Origin: Veillonella sp.
Lineage (GTDB): Bacteria > Bacillota > Negativicutes > Veillonellales > Veillonellaceae
Assembly: GCF_041333735.1 (NCBI RefSeq)
Contig: NZ_JBGKFB010000001.1
Location: 1,870,501-1,934,500, forward strand
Direction: 5' to 3'
Length of the DNA: 64,000 nt
The number at the start of each line of letters is the position of its first letter. Positions within the stretch are counted from its first letter, which is position 1. Below, in pieces: positions 34,070-42,734 of the stretch. The notes below the pieces were generated by a model. That model had not been told where the DNA came from. It saw nothing but the letters and a program-made list of their open reading frames with translations, and ran no database searches. The position numbers and the translations under genes were made by a program.

Positions 34070-34515
34070 TCTATTTCCTCTGAAACGAGAGACATAATAT
34101 AAGCATCCTCTTTTGGCTCTGAATAATAATCTTTGCGAATTCCTTTAACAGTAAATCCTAGATTTCTATACATTGCCAAGGCAGGTAAATTAGATATGCG
34201 TACCTCCAAGAAGATTTCATGCATCCCTCTATTCAAACATTCATCTATTAATTCTTTAGTAAGTTTTGAGCCATATCCCTTACCACGGGCGGAAGGTAAA
34301 ATAGCAATATTCGTGATTTGTCCTTCATCGTATACAAGCCAAGCACCAGCATAACCCACAATATGATTTCCTTCACAAATAACCATATATAGCTTATTAT
34401 CGTCCCCTTCAAGTTCAGCAAGTACAGATTCCAAGCTCCATGGAACAGAAAAGGACTGTTGCTCTATATCATAAATGGCTTGAGCATCATCTACCGTAGC
34501 TAACCGAATCTCCAT
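34066..34515 (-). CDS. rimI: Ribosomal-protein-alanine N-acetyltransferase (RimI family GNAT)
   Basis: 149 residues with the GNAT fold; the acetyl-CoA loop is ILPSARGKGYGSKL and the C-terminal part FLEVRISNLPALAMYRNLGFTVKGIRKDYY (parts: NLPALAMYRNLGF) is typical of RimI. Lies between tsaB and tsaD with overlaps of 1 and 4 bases, its common place in Firmicutes. Substrate assumed from the family. Confidence 0.9.
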   Translation of the reverse strand: MEIRLATVDDAQAIYDIEQQSFSVPWSLESVLAELEGDDNKLYMVICEGNHIVGYAGAWLVYDEGQITNIAILPSARGKGYGSKLTKELIDECLNRGMHEIFLEVRISNLPALAMYRNLGFTVKGIRKDYYSEPKEDAYIMSLVSEEIE

Positions 34516-35273
34516 TATTCTGCTCCTGCCGCTTCGGTAACAACAACTGTAGGATTTTGGTTTAACATGTCTGGATTATCCTTATGTCGTTCCTCCCATA
34601 AAACCTCTGCTTCAGAGCGACGGATATAATAAGGAACCATATCCATTGGATCACATATTTCTTCACGGATAACTAAGTCGCGTCCCGCTAAAAGTAAAGA
34701 ACTGGCTTTTGGAATGCGTTGTGAAATATCTAGAATAGTCAAATTAGTATCGTTTTCGTCTAAAAGCTTTTCAATACGCTTGATACCATCACCTAAGAAT
34801 AAGACCTCTTCCTTAGTTTCTCGGAACTTTTCTAATAAATCACTAACCGCAATAACAAACGGTTCCTCTTTACATACTAGCTCATTGTTTTCATATCGAT
34901 ATAGACCTGCATATACATGCTTTTTCTGAGCATCGATTACAGTACAGATAGTTCTATTTGTATATGAAACATTATGAGCCAAACTATCCATGGTCATCAC
35001 ACCGTACAATGGAATTTGTAAGGCATAAGCCATAGCTTTTGCAGTCCCCATACCTATACGCAATCCCGTAAATGAACCAGGACCAATGCTAACTATAATA
35101 CCTTTTAGTTCATTCTTTTTTACTTGTGAGGCTCGCAACAACATGTCGATGTGAGGTATTAGCTGCTCAGAATGAGTTAATCCCGCTTGAATGGTTAGTT
35201 CACCAATCAAGTTTGTTTCATCCATTAAGGCCACACTCGATACGAGCGAACTTGTCTCAATTCCCAACCACAT
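34515..35273 (-). CDS. tsaB: tRNA threonylcarbamoyladenosine biosynthesis protein TsaB
   Basis: 252 residues, an inactive TsaD paralogue needed for t6A formation. LGIETSSLVSSVAL at the start, SIGPGSFTGLRIGMGTAKAMAYAL (parts: GPGSFTGLRIG) in the middle. AGGAGG lies 5 bases before the ATG. It overlaps tsaE by 17 bases. Confidence 0.94.
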   Translation of the reverse strand: MWLGIETSSLVSSVALMDETNLIGELTIQAGLTHSEQLIPHIDMLLRASQVKKNELKGIIVSIGPGSFTGLRIGMGTAKAMAYALQIPLYGVMTMDSLAHNVSYTNRTICTVIDAQKKHVYAGLYRYENNELVCKEEPFVIAVSDLLEKFRETKEEVLFLGDGIKRIEKLLDENDTNLTILDISQRIPKASSLLLAGRDLVIREEICDPMDMVPYYIRRSEAEVLWEERHKDNPDMLNQNPTVVVTEAAGAE

Positions 35274-35751
35274 ATGGGCCTCCTATATCTACTAAATCAT
35301 CTTTTGTAAGATAATCACTACTTAACGTAATGGATCGGCTTGTATCATCAATACGAGTCAGATATATCCATAATGTTTCATCTGGTAATTCATCAGAAAA
35401 TTTATCAGCCCACTCCACAATGGATACACAGTCCTCTGTATATTCGTAAAAGCCAATATTTTCTAATTCACTTATATCATCTAATCGATATACATCAAAA
35501 TGATATAAATGTGTTCTATCAACATCGTAAGTATTCATGATGGCAAACGTAGGGCTAGTAATCTCCTCTGTAACGCCAAACCCTTTCGCAATGCCTTGGG
35601 ATAGATGTGTTTTTCCGGTCCCCAAATCACCAATTAAGGCAATACATAAAGGGTCACCACTTTGTTTGACCCATTTGCCTAATAATTGTCCAAATTGTTG
35701 TGTATCTTCAACTGTATGAGTCTCTAATTGAACCTGTGCCTTATGATTCAT
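35257..35751 (-). CDS. tsaE: tRNA threonylcarbamoyladenosine biosynthesis ATPase TsaE
   Basis: 164 residues; P-loop LIGDLGTGKTHLSQGIAKG near 40-58, SPTFAIMNTY and the HFDVYRLDDISELENIG switch region are family features. It drives the t6A cycle with TsaB and TsaD. Overlaps thiL by 11 bases. Confidence 0.95.
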   Translation of the reverse strand: MNHKAQVQLETHTVEDTQQFGQLLGKWVKQSGDPLCIALIGDLGTGKTHLSQGIAKGFGVTEEITSPTFAIMNTYDVDRTHLYHFDVYRLDDISELENIGFYEYTEDCVSIVEWADKFSDELPDETLWIYLTRIDDTSRSITLSSDYLTKDDLVDIGGPYVVGN

Positions 35752-36721
35752 GAAAATGATTATATCCTTTCGCTTCTATGGTCTTAATCGTTTTATCCGG
35801 TGTTACCATCTGCACCTGAGCTGATCCAGATACAACTTCACCAATTATTGTAATGCCTGCTAAATTCTCTAATTTAGGAAGCAATGATTTAGGAGCCGTA
35901 AATACTAGTTGAAAGTCCTCGCCACCATACAATGCATAATCTACTGGATTAGTCTGCAAATACTTAGCTAATTCATAAGTCTCCTCATGTAGTGGAATAG
36001 CTTTTTCCTCTATGACAATAGATACATTGCTAGCCGATGCAATTTCATTTAATTCACTACCGAGACCATCACTTATATCATTCATACTATGAATACCTAA
36101 TTGTCTCAATTGTTGGCCCAATTCTATTTGTGGATCTGGACGTTGATGACCAACCTTGGTCATATGATAACCATCTAAATTATATGATAAGGCGCCCAAA
36201 CCTGTAGCAGCATAACCTACGTAATTTGTAATACCCACAATATCACCTACTTGCGCACCGCTACGCATAATAGCAGTTCCTTTAGGGACATCACCAATAA
36301 TTGTTACAGTCCACACCATGGGCCCTTCCGTACGCACCGTATCCCCACCAAGTATATTAAGATGATATTTTGCGCATTGATCTTTTATACCTCTATAAAC
36401 TTCATCAAGAATAGCCGTATCAACATATTTAGGTGCCGCCACAGATAGCACAATTTGACGAGGAGTACCACCCATAGCAGCAATATCACTCAAATTGGCC
36501 GTCATGAGACGATAGCCTACATCATAGGGCTTCATATAGTGAAAGCTAAAGTGAACCCCTTCCACCATCGTATCAGTACTAATTAATTGATCTGTTTCTT
36601 CCTTAGCACTATATACAGCACAATCATCACCAATTCCTGTAATCACAGTACTTGGATCATGTATCGTATTATCTTGAATGTGGCGAATGAAATTAAATTC
36701 CCCTACATCTTTTAATTGCAT
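35741..36721 (-). CDS. thiL: Thiamine-monophosphate kinase
   Basis: About 327 residues, PurM-like fold, making thiamine diphosphate from the monophosphate. GIGDDCAVY near 28-36, STDTMVEGVHF, the MTANLSDIAAMGGTP block and NDISDGLGSEL are the conserved metal and ATP sites. Start taken at the ATG at 36721 (MQLKDVGEF) after AGGTGA; the frame is open 15 codons further but unsupported. Often paired with tsaE in Firmicutes, as here. Confidence 0.94.
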   Translation of the reverse strand: MQLKDVGEFNFIRHIQDNTIHDPSTVITGIGDDCAVYSAKEETDQLISTDTMVEGVHFSFHYMKPYDVGYRLMTANLSDIAAMGGTPRQIVLSVAAPKYVDTAILDEVYRGIKDQCAKYHLNILGGDTVRTEGPMVWTVTIIGDVPKGTAIMRSGAQVGDIVGITNYVGYAATGLGALSYNLDGYHMTKVGHQRPDPQIELGQQLRQLGIHSMNDISDGLGSELNEIASASNVSIVIEEKAIPLHEETYELAKYLQTNPVDYALYGGEDFQLVFTAPKSLLPKLENLAGITIIGEVVSGSAQVQMVTPDKTIKTIEAKGYNHFHES

Positions 36722-36784
36722 CTCATCACCTGGCTTCCGAATAGTATACATATTGTATTGTAACATATATAAAAGACAACAAAA

Positions 36785-36818
36785 ATAGCAGATAGTTGAT
36801 ATATCAACTATCTGCTAT
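36785..36818 (-). terminator. Terminator of the amidase-GerMN operon
   Basis: A perfect 34-base palindrome (ATAGCAGATAGTTGATA and its complement) followed on the minus strand by TTTTTGTTG. It lies between the GerMN lipoprotein and thiL. Confidence 0.82.
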
Positions 36819-36835
36819 CAATGAGCCTAACTTAA

Positions 36836-37396
36836 TTATTTTTTAATTAGGTTTGTCATCCGTTTAACAGGATTTTTCGTATCAAAGGAACCTACAGTAG
36901 TTACCTTTTTACCATTGCTAACGAAGAGAACACCATTAATATTATCAAAAGATGTCAATGTATTTACAATGGCAGCCATTTGTAATTTAACAGTTAAGTC
37001 CCCACCATTACCTTTTACGAAAGCGTCATTCACTTCTACAGAAGCAATGCCGTCCTTTACAGTAACGGATGTAATTTCAATATCCTTGGAGAATACTGGA
37101 TATTTTTGTGCTCTATCAGCTTTTAACATCGCTAGAAGAGCAGCTTTAGGCGTTACTTTATCCGCCTCCATCTCAACGGTTGATTGTTTTACCCCTGAGC
37201 CATCCTCTGTTGGAACAAAGAAGGCCATCTTAACCATTTCTTGAGATGTTTTTGTTGTTTCTGCATCCTTATTGACTTTCGTCTCTTGCACAGGTTCACT
37301 TTTACTAGTTGTAGGTGCTTGATTAGGTGTACAACCCGCTGCAAATGCAAGCAAACCTACGCAGAGGATCGACAGAACTTGTTTACGTAATTTCAT
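36836..37396 (-). CDS. GerMN-domain lipoprotein
   Basis: 186 residues. Signal peptide ending in the lipobox FAAGC, with C22 as the lipid-modified cysteine, a Thr/Ser/Lys linker to about 55, and a GerMN domain (about 56-175) with VTVKDGIASVEVNDAF and LQMAAIVNTLTSF. GerMN proteins are envelope-associated, often near amidases and GerM. It begins 3 bases after the amidase gene, so both probably act in cell wall remodelling. Confidence 0.87.
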   Translation of the reverse strand: MKLRKQVLSILCVGLLAFAAGCTPNQAPTTSKSEPVQETKVNKDAETTKTSQEMVKMAFFVPTEDGSGVKQSTVEMEADKVTPKAALLAMLKADRAQKYPVFSKDIEITSVTVKDGIASVEVNDAFVKGNGGDLTVKLQMAAIVNTLTSFDNINGVLFVSNGKKVTTVGSFDTKNPVKRMTNLIKK

Positions 37397-37399
37397 CGA

Positions 37400-38497
37400 T
37401 TAACCTCCAAAGTAACTAGCAATACCATTGGCAATGCGATTTGCAAAGTCTTCTTGTGTTTGAGGAGATTGCAATACACGTTCTTCATTAGGGTTGGAAA
37501 TAAAACCAAGCTCTACAAGAACTGCAGGCATGTTAGAATGTCTCAACACATATAAGTTACCTTCTTGAATGCCACGGTCACCATTGAAACCTGGAACGCT
37601 AGCAATTTGAGATTGTACCTTTTGTGCTAATCGAGCATCATTGCCTGTTTTACTATAGTAGTATGTTGCAATACCACCAACACTTGGGTTGTTGAATGCG
37701 TTAATATGCACACTGATGAGCGCATCAGAATTGCTACGGTTTGCTACGTTAACACGAGCACCCAATTCATCAACACCACTTGCATTAGGACCGTATACGT
37801 CTACGTCTGTAGTACGAGTCATAAGCACTTTAGCGCCACGATTTTCTAGAGCTTTTTTCAAGTACATAGAAATCGGTAGTGTAATATTTTTCTCTTGTAC
37901 ACCATGCGGCCCAACGGCACCAGAGTCACTACCACCATGACCTGGGTCAATCGTAATTGTTTTACCAGATAGACCACCGCTAATAGAATAATTACCGGAT
38001 CCTGTTGGCATATTTTTCGCAGGATGTGCAGAAGGAGATGGACGTTTGCCATAATAAGCAGGTTTAGGTGCCACACCTTTTTTCTGTACATCTACAACGA
38101 TGCGATACGGTTTCTGATTAACCGTATCTTTCTTTAGGGAAAATACCTTTACATCACTCGTATCGATAGATGAAGGTGTCTTGATTGTTACCTTCACATC
38201 TCTGCCATCTTCTGTGAGTCTAGCAGAACTAGCTATGCTAGAGTCCATATTGATATTCGCTTTAGCAGTTTTTAGCTTTGTGTTCTTTAAGGTAACAGTC
38301 GTCGTTTTCCCATCTTTGCTAATCGATGCAGACGCTTTTACCGGTGCTGACAAATCCATAACCATACGAACATATGGTACCGGTGCATCAGTTCGTGTCA
38401 CCCATCGAGCATCTTCAAGATTAGCTGCCTTTGCTTGAGTCAAGAATAGTGGTATCGCCATCAAGAGAGCAAGGCACATAAAAAATAGTTTACGCAA
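37400..38497 (-). CDS. N-acetylmuramoyl-L-alanine amidase with AMIN domain
   Basis: About 365 residues: signal peptide (MRKLFFMCLALLMAIPLFL, cleavage near TQAKA), an AMIN domain (about 30-130) for envelope targeting and an Amidase_3 domain (about 175-365). The zinc site is visible: H in IDPGHGGSDSG, E in GVQEKNI, H in ISVHINAF; the catalytic E is in VLVELGFISN. The start is taken as TTG at 38497 with GGAG 8 bases before; a GTG three codons upstream is part of that site. AmiC-like, likely acting in daughter-cell separation. Confidence 0.92.
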   Translation of the reverse strand: MRKLFFMCLALLMAIPLFLTQAKAANLEDARWVTRTDAPVPYVRMVMDLSAPVKASASISKDGKTTTVTLKNTKLKTAKANINMDSSIASSARLTEDGRDVKVTIKTPSSIDTSDVKVFSLKKDTVNQKPYRIVVDVQKKGVAPKPAYYGKRPSPSAHPAKNMPTGSGNYSISGGLSGKTITIDPGHGGSDSGAVGPHGVQEKNITLPISMYLKKALENRGAKVLMTRTTDVDVYGPNASGVDELGARVNVANRSNSDALISVHINAFNNPSVGGIATYYYSKTGNDARLAQKVQSQIASVPGFNGDRGIQEGNLYVLRHSNMPAVLVELGFISNPNEERVLQSPQTQEDFANRIANGIASYFGG

Positions 38498-38551
38498 TAC
38501 ATTCACTCCAATCTAACTGACATACGTAGTGTCCAAACCATAGAGATGAGT

Positions 38552-38583
38552 CGATGATATCTTTGTGAATCAAAGTCTCATCG
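38552..38583 (-). promoter_or_regulatory. Structured leader upstream of the amidase gene
   Basis: CGATGA/TCATCG outer stem and CTTTG/CAAAG inner stem with a 5-base loop. A second inverted repeat (AATCTATC/GATAGATT) lies about 10-45 bases further upstream. The 245-base gap holds no gene; these hairpins are its main content, along with the terminator of the preceding gene. Confidence 0.35.
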
Positions 38584-38694
38584 TTCCAATCTATCCATAA
38601 ACTAATGTTAGATTATAGATAGATTATTTCATACAAACATGAAGATTAGTATGCCGATTATACATATTACTATATAAAGTCTTTATACAGTACA

Positions 38695-38728
38695 CACAAA
38701 AATCAGTTGCTTAAAATTAATTTTTGTG
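38695..38728 (-). terminator. Likely terminator after the MBL lipoprotein gene
   Basis: CACAAAAAT/ATTTTTGTG, 9-bp stem enclosing 16 bases, downstream of the stop at 38743. The T-run lies within the stem, so this is a weak terminator. Confidence 0.45.
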
Positions 38729-38742
38729 CTATGCAATCGACG

Positions 38743-39687
38743 CTAACGTTCAGTTGTAATTTGCCATTCATTCCCATCCGTACTAATGTGAATACGTCCC
38801 ATCGTATCTGTACGGTAAATGGCAATATTGTTCTCCTGCAAACGACGTAATGTTACATCGTGAGGATGACCATAACTATTATACATGCCATTTGAAATTA
38901 ATGCACTTTCTGGTTTAATAGATTTCAAAAAATCTTCAGAGCTACTTGTGCGAGAACCGTGGTGACCTACCTTAAGAACACGGGCAAACAGTCTAGAGTT
39001 CTGCTCTTTTATGAGTTTTTTCTCTTCTTGTAATTCTGCATCACCAGTAAAGAGCATAGAGAATTTACCAAAAATTAATTTACCTACAATAGAGTTATTA
39101 TTAAGATCTGGCGCTCCTTTTTTATCTGTTAAAGGTTCAGTCCAAGGTGCATATACAACAAATACCGCTCCATGACCAAAATCTACTACATCACTACTAC
39201 GCAATGTAGACCGTTGGATTTTATTTTTATCAATCCATTTTTCATAGGTTTTATACATATTATTATCAACAGAAATACCATCATCATACACATGTTCAAT
39301 AGGCATAGCTTTTGCGATGGCATAGAAACCACCCATATGATCAGCATGAGGATGTGTGATAATTACATTTTTTAGCTTTGTAACACCCATAGATTTTAAC
39401 TGTGCCACAATGTTCTCACGATGCTCTATATCACCTGTATCGATCATACTATATTCATCGCCAACCTTGAGCAATATGGCATCGCCTTGACCAATATCAA
39501 GCATATATACGTCTAGATGACCTTCAGGATTTGTTTGTTTCGTATCAATGGAATAGCCTTCATTTACACTAGTGCTATTCTGAGATGCTGCATTAGCTAC
39601 ATCTTTATTCGTGCATCCCGCAATGGCAAAGATAGGAATGCATAGCACTAATAAAAAGGCTATAAGTCGCTGTATTTTATTTGTCAT
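38743..39687 (-). CDS. Metallo-beta-lactamase-fold lipoprotein (ComEC C-terminal-like)
   Basis: 314 residues. Signal peptide with lipobox AIAGC (C25), then a metallo-beta-lactamase domain like the cytosolic end of ComEC: VYMLDIGQGDAILL, THPHADHMGG (HxHxDH zinc motif), LFTGDAEL, KVGHHGSRTS. The lipobox places the hydrolase outside the membrane, unlike in ComEC. It may act on nucleic acids or phosphodiesters; the substrate is unknown. It follows nnr by 2 bases. Confidence 0.85.
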   Translation of the reverse strand: MTNKIQRLIAFLLVLCIPIFAIAGCTNKDVANAASQNSTSVNEGYSIDTKQTNPEGHLDVYMLDIGQGDAILLKVGDEYSMIDTGDIEHRENIVAQLKSMGVTKLKNVIITHPHADHMGGFYAIAKAMPIEHVYDDGISVDNNMYKTYEKWIDKNKIQRSTLRSSDVVDFGHGAVFVVYAPWTEPLTDKKGAPDLNNNSIVGKLIFGKFSMLFTGDAELQEEKKLIKEQNSRLFARVLKVGHHGSRTSSSEDFLKSIKPESALISNGMYNSYGHPHDVTLRRLQENNIAIYRTDTMGRIHISTDGNEWQITTER

Positions 39688-39689
39688 TC

Positions 39690-41261
39690 TTATTCTCCCA
39701 ATAATTCACTAATAACACAACCTATCGATGTACTTACATCACTAGGTGTATACCCCCAAGTTTTAGTATCACTTAGTATATCTGCACTGCGGCTATGTAC
39801 ATAGACGCCTAAAATGGCACCATCTTGTAAGGAATAACCTTGGCTAATAAAACCTGCAATAATACCTGTTAATACATCTCCCATACCACCAGTTCCCATA
39901 CCAGCATTTCCGATAGTATTAACATATACCGTACCATCAGGTAGTGCCACAACAGAAGGAATTCCCTTTAGCACCAATACAACTTGATGCGCTTTGGCAA
40001 ATGCTCGAGCCAGTGTAATATAATGACGTTCAATCCATTTTATAGGTAAATCTATAAGTCTACTAAATTCACCTAAATGAGGCGTCATTACACAGTATGG
40101 CAGATTTTTTTGCACCTTATATACGGACTCAATATGTCCATCACGCAACGCATCTTTATCTACAGACCCTACATGCCCCAATGCATATAACGCATCTGCA
40201 TCAATGACGAGCGCGCCTTCATAGGAATCAATAGCTTGATTTACTACATCTGGAATATCTGTAGTGCGCCCTAAACCTGGACCAATAGCAACTACTTGAC
40301 GTCCGTCATAAAGGGATTCATTTTCATCGATAGATGTTACCATTACCTCCGGTATGATACGACCTTGCACAACATGTTTAATTGTATCTGGAACGCCTAA
40401 TGTAACCTTACCGGCTCCACTGTGAACAGCAGCTTCTGCGGCCAACATAGGGGCTCCAACCATATCACTAGATCCACCGACTATTAATGTATTCCCATTT
40501 ACACCTTTGTGTGCCATAGGAACCCGATAATTAATTAGTGTTTCTGCTAAATCCGAATCAATAGTTATAGTACTATCTCGATCAACTAATACGTGATGCC
40601 AAGGTACGCCTAACGGTGCAACAATAGCTGTACCCCCTATGGCCTTGCCGGGATATAATAATAAGCCTTGTTTAATAGCCCCAAAGGTAACCGTATAATC
40701 ATAAGACAATGTTCCTTCTGAAATTTGACCAGAAGAAGCATCAAGCCCTGCCGGTACATCAATAGCCCACAAATCAAAATTATATTGACTACGCATAGTA
40801 TCAATATCATGCAAAACATCGATGGTTAAATCCCGTAATCGACCTGTTAACCCTGTGCCCATAATACCTTCTACAGCAATAGCCACATTGGACCAATCAT
40901 TGAATTCGTCATACATATCAATGATACAACCCATGGCTTCGCATCTTTCAAGTTGCACTGCAAAGAGGTCACTACATTTGCTCGTATCACCGACAAGTAC
41001 AATTTGTACAGGTACGCCTTGTTCTAATAGATGACGAGCGGCTACAAGTCCATCTGCCCCATTATTTCCTGTACCACAGATAAATAGCACAAAACTATTG
41101 ATTGAACGTGCATTATCTAAGGAAAATAAGTCATATTGTCCCCATAAAGCATCTACAATGCCACGTCCTGCATTTTCCATTAGAATTTCCAAAGAAACAC
41201 CTAACTGCTTAGGTACCTCTTGATCTATATATCGAGCATCTTCAGTTGTTAATATTTGCAT
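39690..41261 (-). CDS. nnr: Bifunctional NAD(P)HX epimerase/dehydratase
   Basis: 523 residues repairing hydrated NAD(P)H. N-terminal YjeF_N epimerase domain (about 1-215; MENAGRGIVDAL, FICGTGNNGADGLVAARHL) and C-terminal YjeF_C ADP-dependent dehydratase domain (about 230-520; NTLIVGGSSD, VIDADAL, TPHLGEFSRL, GTGGMGDVLTGIIAGF). Start at the ATG at 41261 with AAGGAG 6 bases upstream, which lies in the end of acpS. The acpS-nnr pairing is common in Firmicutes. Confidence 0.95.
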   Translation of the reverse strand: MQILTTEDARYIDQEVPKQLGVSLEILMENAGRGIVDALWGQYDLFSLDNARSINSFVLFICGTGNNGADGLVAARHLLEQGVPVQIVLVGDTSKCSDLFAVQLERCEAMGCIIDMYDEFNDWSNVAIAVEGIMGTGLTGRLRDLTIDVLHDIDTMRSQYNFDLWAIDVPAGLDASSGQISEGTLSYDYTVTFGAIKQGLLLYPGKAIGGTAIVAPLGVPWHHVLVDRDSTITIDSDLAETLINYRVPMAHKGVNGNTLIVGGSSDMVGAPMLAAEAAVHSGAGKVTLGVPDTIKHVVQGRIIPEVMVTSIDENESLYDGRQVVAIGPGLGRTTDIPDVVNQAIDSYEGALVIDADALYALGHVGSVDKDALRDGHIESVYKVQKNLPYCVMTPHLGEFSRLIDLPIKWIERHYITLARAFAKAHQVVLVLKGIPSVVALPDGTVYVNTIGNAGMGTGGMGDVLTGIIAGFISQGYSLQDGAILGVYVHSRSADILSDTKTWGYTPSDVSTSIGCVISELLGE

Positions 41262-41262
41262 C

Positions 41263-41634
41263 TTATGCTCCTTCAAGTATAACCGTGCTCATTGCATATT
41301 CTTTACAATGGCTAATCGACACATGTATTTCAGTATAACCTAATGTTTCATAGATTTCTTTAAAAGTATCTTGTAGACGAATTAAGGGCGCCCCCAATTC
41401 ATCATGATAAATTTCTATATCTTGCCATGAACCATGACGCATTCCCGTTCCTAATGCTTTAATGAAAGCCTCTTTAGCAGCATATATACCAGCATAAGAC
41501 TCATAACGCCCTTTTTTTCGGCTTTCACAGTAATCAATCTCATGAGACGTATACACGCGATCACGAAATGATTTAGATTTCTCTATAGCACAACGGATAC
41601 GGTCAATTTCAATAATATCATTCCCTAATTTCAT
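41263..41634 (-). CDS. acpS: Holo-[acyl-carrier-protein] synthase
   Basis: 123 residues. Transfers phosphopantetheine from CoA to ACP. Magnesium and catalytic residues in GNDIIEIDRI and YAAKEAFIKALGTG, and the C-terminal HVSISHCKEYAMSTVI, match AcpS. Stop and nnr start are one base apart. Confidence 0.95.
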   Translation of the reverse strand: MKLGNDIIEIDRIRCAIEKSKSFRDRVYTSHEIDYCESRKKGRYESYAGIYAAKEAFIKALGTGMRHGSWQDIEIYHDELGAPLIRLQDTFKEIYETLGYTEIHVSISHCKEYAMSTVILEGA

Positions 41635-41702
41635 AATAACTCCTAAATTACCCTAACATTTATATTATACACTCTTAAAGTGGATAAAAACATAGATAAA
41701 AT

Positions 41703-42494
41703 CTAGGCATTTACTGAAAATGGTAATGTAGGCAAGCTATAAATTTCTACCTTACCCTTGCGATTAACGGCCACATACATTTGACCATTACGATAATCCA
41801 TATCTTCTACTTCCATACCTGACGCATAAGGAGTTATATTCTTAACAACACCTTCATCATCAACAGAAACAAAGGTTGTTAAGGTTGTAAATATAGTATT
41901 ACCATTCGCTGCATAGGCGCCATTATTATTTAAATCACTATGCTCTGCATCAATGGTAAAGCTACGAATTCGATTAAAATTCTCATCGTAATAATTAATT
42001 GTACGATGAGAATTTGTTAAAGGCACAATCGATACATATTCGTTGCGCTCTTTATCAAAAGCAAAGTTAAATACCTTTTCTTTCAATTTAATAGGCGCCT
42101 CTACAATCATGCTATCAGCTTCAATAGGTGTAACGATATATCCATCTACAACAGCGTTAGTTGTATAGTAACGATTATTATTCGGATTATAGGTCAACGT
42201 ATTCATATGGCCTAATAAACGTTTTTGACTATATTCATACTTAGCAACAACTTGTAACGTTGTTGGATTTATTTCATAAATAATTTGCTTTGTATTATCT
42301 GAGTTTATACAGGCAAGAACAAATACATCTTTTTTAGAGTTATAACAAAAGCCTTGGCATTGATTAACAGAACTATCTAAGGGTATCTCAGCTAACCGTG
42401 TTAACGGTAAAGGCATTTGAACTGCACTTACAGGTTGTGCTAGCTTTGGTATGTCAAAGACATTAGCAATATATTCAATTACACCTTGATCCAT
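41703..42494 (-). CDS. Hypothetical protein, beta-propeller-like
   Basis: 263 residues, no signal peptide or membrane segment. Repeating blade-like stretches (QGFCYNSKKDVFVLACIN; NTLTYNPNNNRYYTTNAV; FNFAFDKERNEYVSIVPL; MDYRNGQMYVAVNRKGKVEIYSL, read as examples) suggest a YncE/SMP-30-like six-bladed propeller with about four visible repeats. I do not recognise a function. A good Shine-Dalgarno (GAGGTGAAAGT) precedes the ATG. It stands alone between acpS and the tRNA-Leu terminator. Confidence 0.65.
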   Translation of the reverse strand: MDQGVIEYIANVFDIPKLAQPVSAVQMPLPLTRLAEIPLDSSVNQCQGFCYNSKKDVFVLACINSDNTKQIIYEINPTTLQVVAKYEYSQKRLLGHMNTLTYNPNNNRYYTTNAVVDGYIVTPIEADSMIVEAPIKLKEKVFNFAFDKERNEYVSIVPLTNSHRTINYYDENFNRIRSFTIDAEHSDLNNNGAYAANGNTIFTTLTTFVSVDDEGVVKNITPYASGMEVEDMDYRNGQMYVAVNRKGKVEIYSLPTLPFSVNA

Positions 42495-42563
42495 ACTTTC
42501 ACCTCAAGCAAATAAAATGTATATAACTGTATATTAATTCACAAATATAAATATATAAAAAAT

Positions 42564-42591
42564 AGGCGGTAAGACAAAAGTCTTACCGCCT
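42564..42591 (-). terminator. Terminator of tRNA-Leu
   Basis: AGGCGGTAAGAC/GTCTTACCGCCT, perfect 12-bp stem, 4-base loop, then ATTTTTTAT on the minus strand. Confidence 0.9.
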
Positions 42592-42596
42592 AAAGT

Positions 42597-42680
42597 TGGT
42601 GCCGGAGGTGGGACTTGAACCCACACGGTGTTACCCGCTTGATTTTGAGTCAAGTGCGTCTGCCATTCCGCCACTCCGGC
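42597..42680 (-). tRNA. tRNA-Leu (anticodon CAA)
   Basis: 84 bases with encoded CCA. Acceptor stem GCCGGAG/CTCCGGC, anticodon stem CTTGA/TCAAG around loop CTCAAAA, so anticodon CAA reading UUG; a class II long variable arm (CGGGTAACACCG region), and the T loop GTTCAAGTCC. Own promoter and terminator make it a single-gene unit. Confidence 0.96.
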
Positions 42681-42697
42681 GTCTCGGAACATTTGTT

Positions 42698-42726
42698 ATT
42701 ATACAGATATCCCAAAACAATGTCAA
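42698..42726 (-). promoter_or_regulatory. tRNA-Leu promoter
   Basis: TTGACA (42726-42721), 17-base spacer, TATAAT (42703-42698): consensus on both boxes, 18 bases before the tRNA. Confidence 0.92.
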
Positions 42727-42734
42727 CATATTTT

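Noticed and set aside
36785..36818. Perfect 34-base palindrome considered as a mobile element end or recombination site
   Set aside because: A T-run follows on the transcribed strand right after a gene end, which is explained by termination; no second copy was seen.
37858..38091. 77-codon minus-strand frame inside the amidase gene
   Set aside because: Overlaps the amidase in another phase across its conserved zinc site; no independent support.
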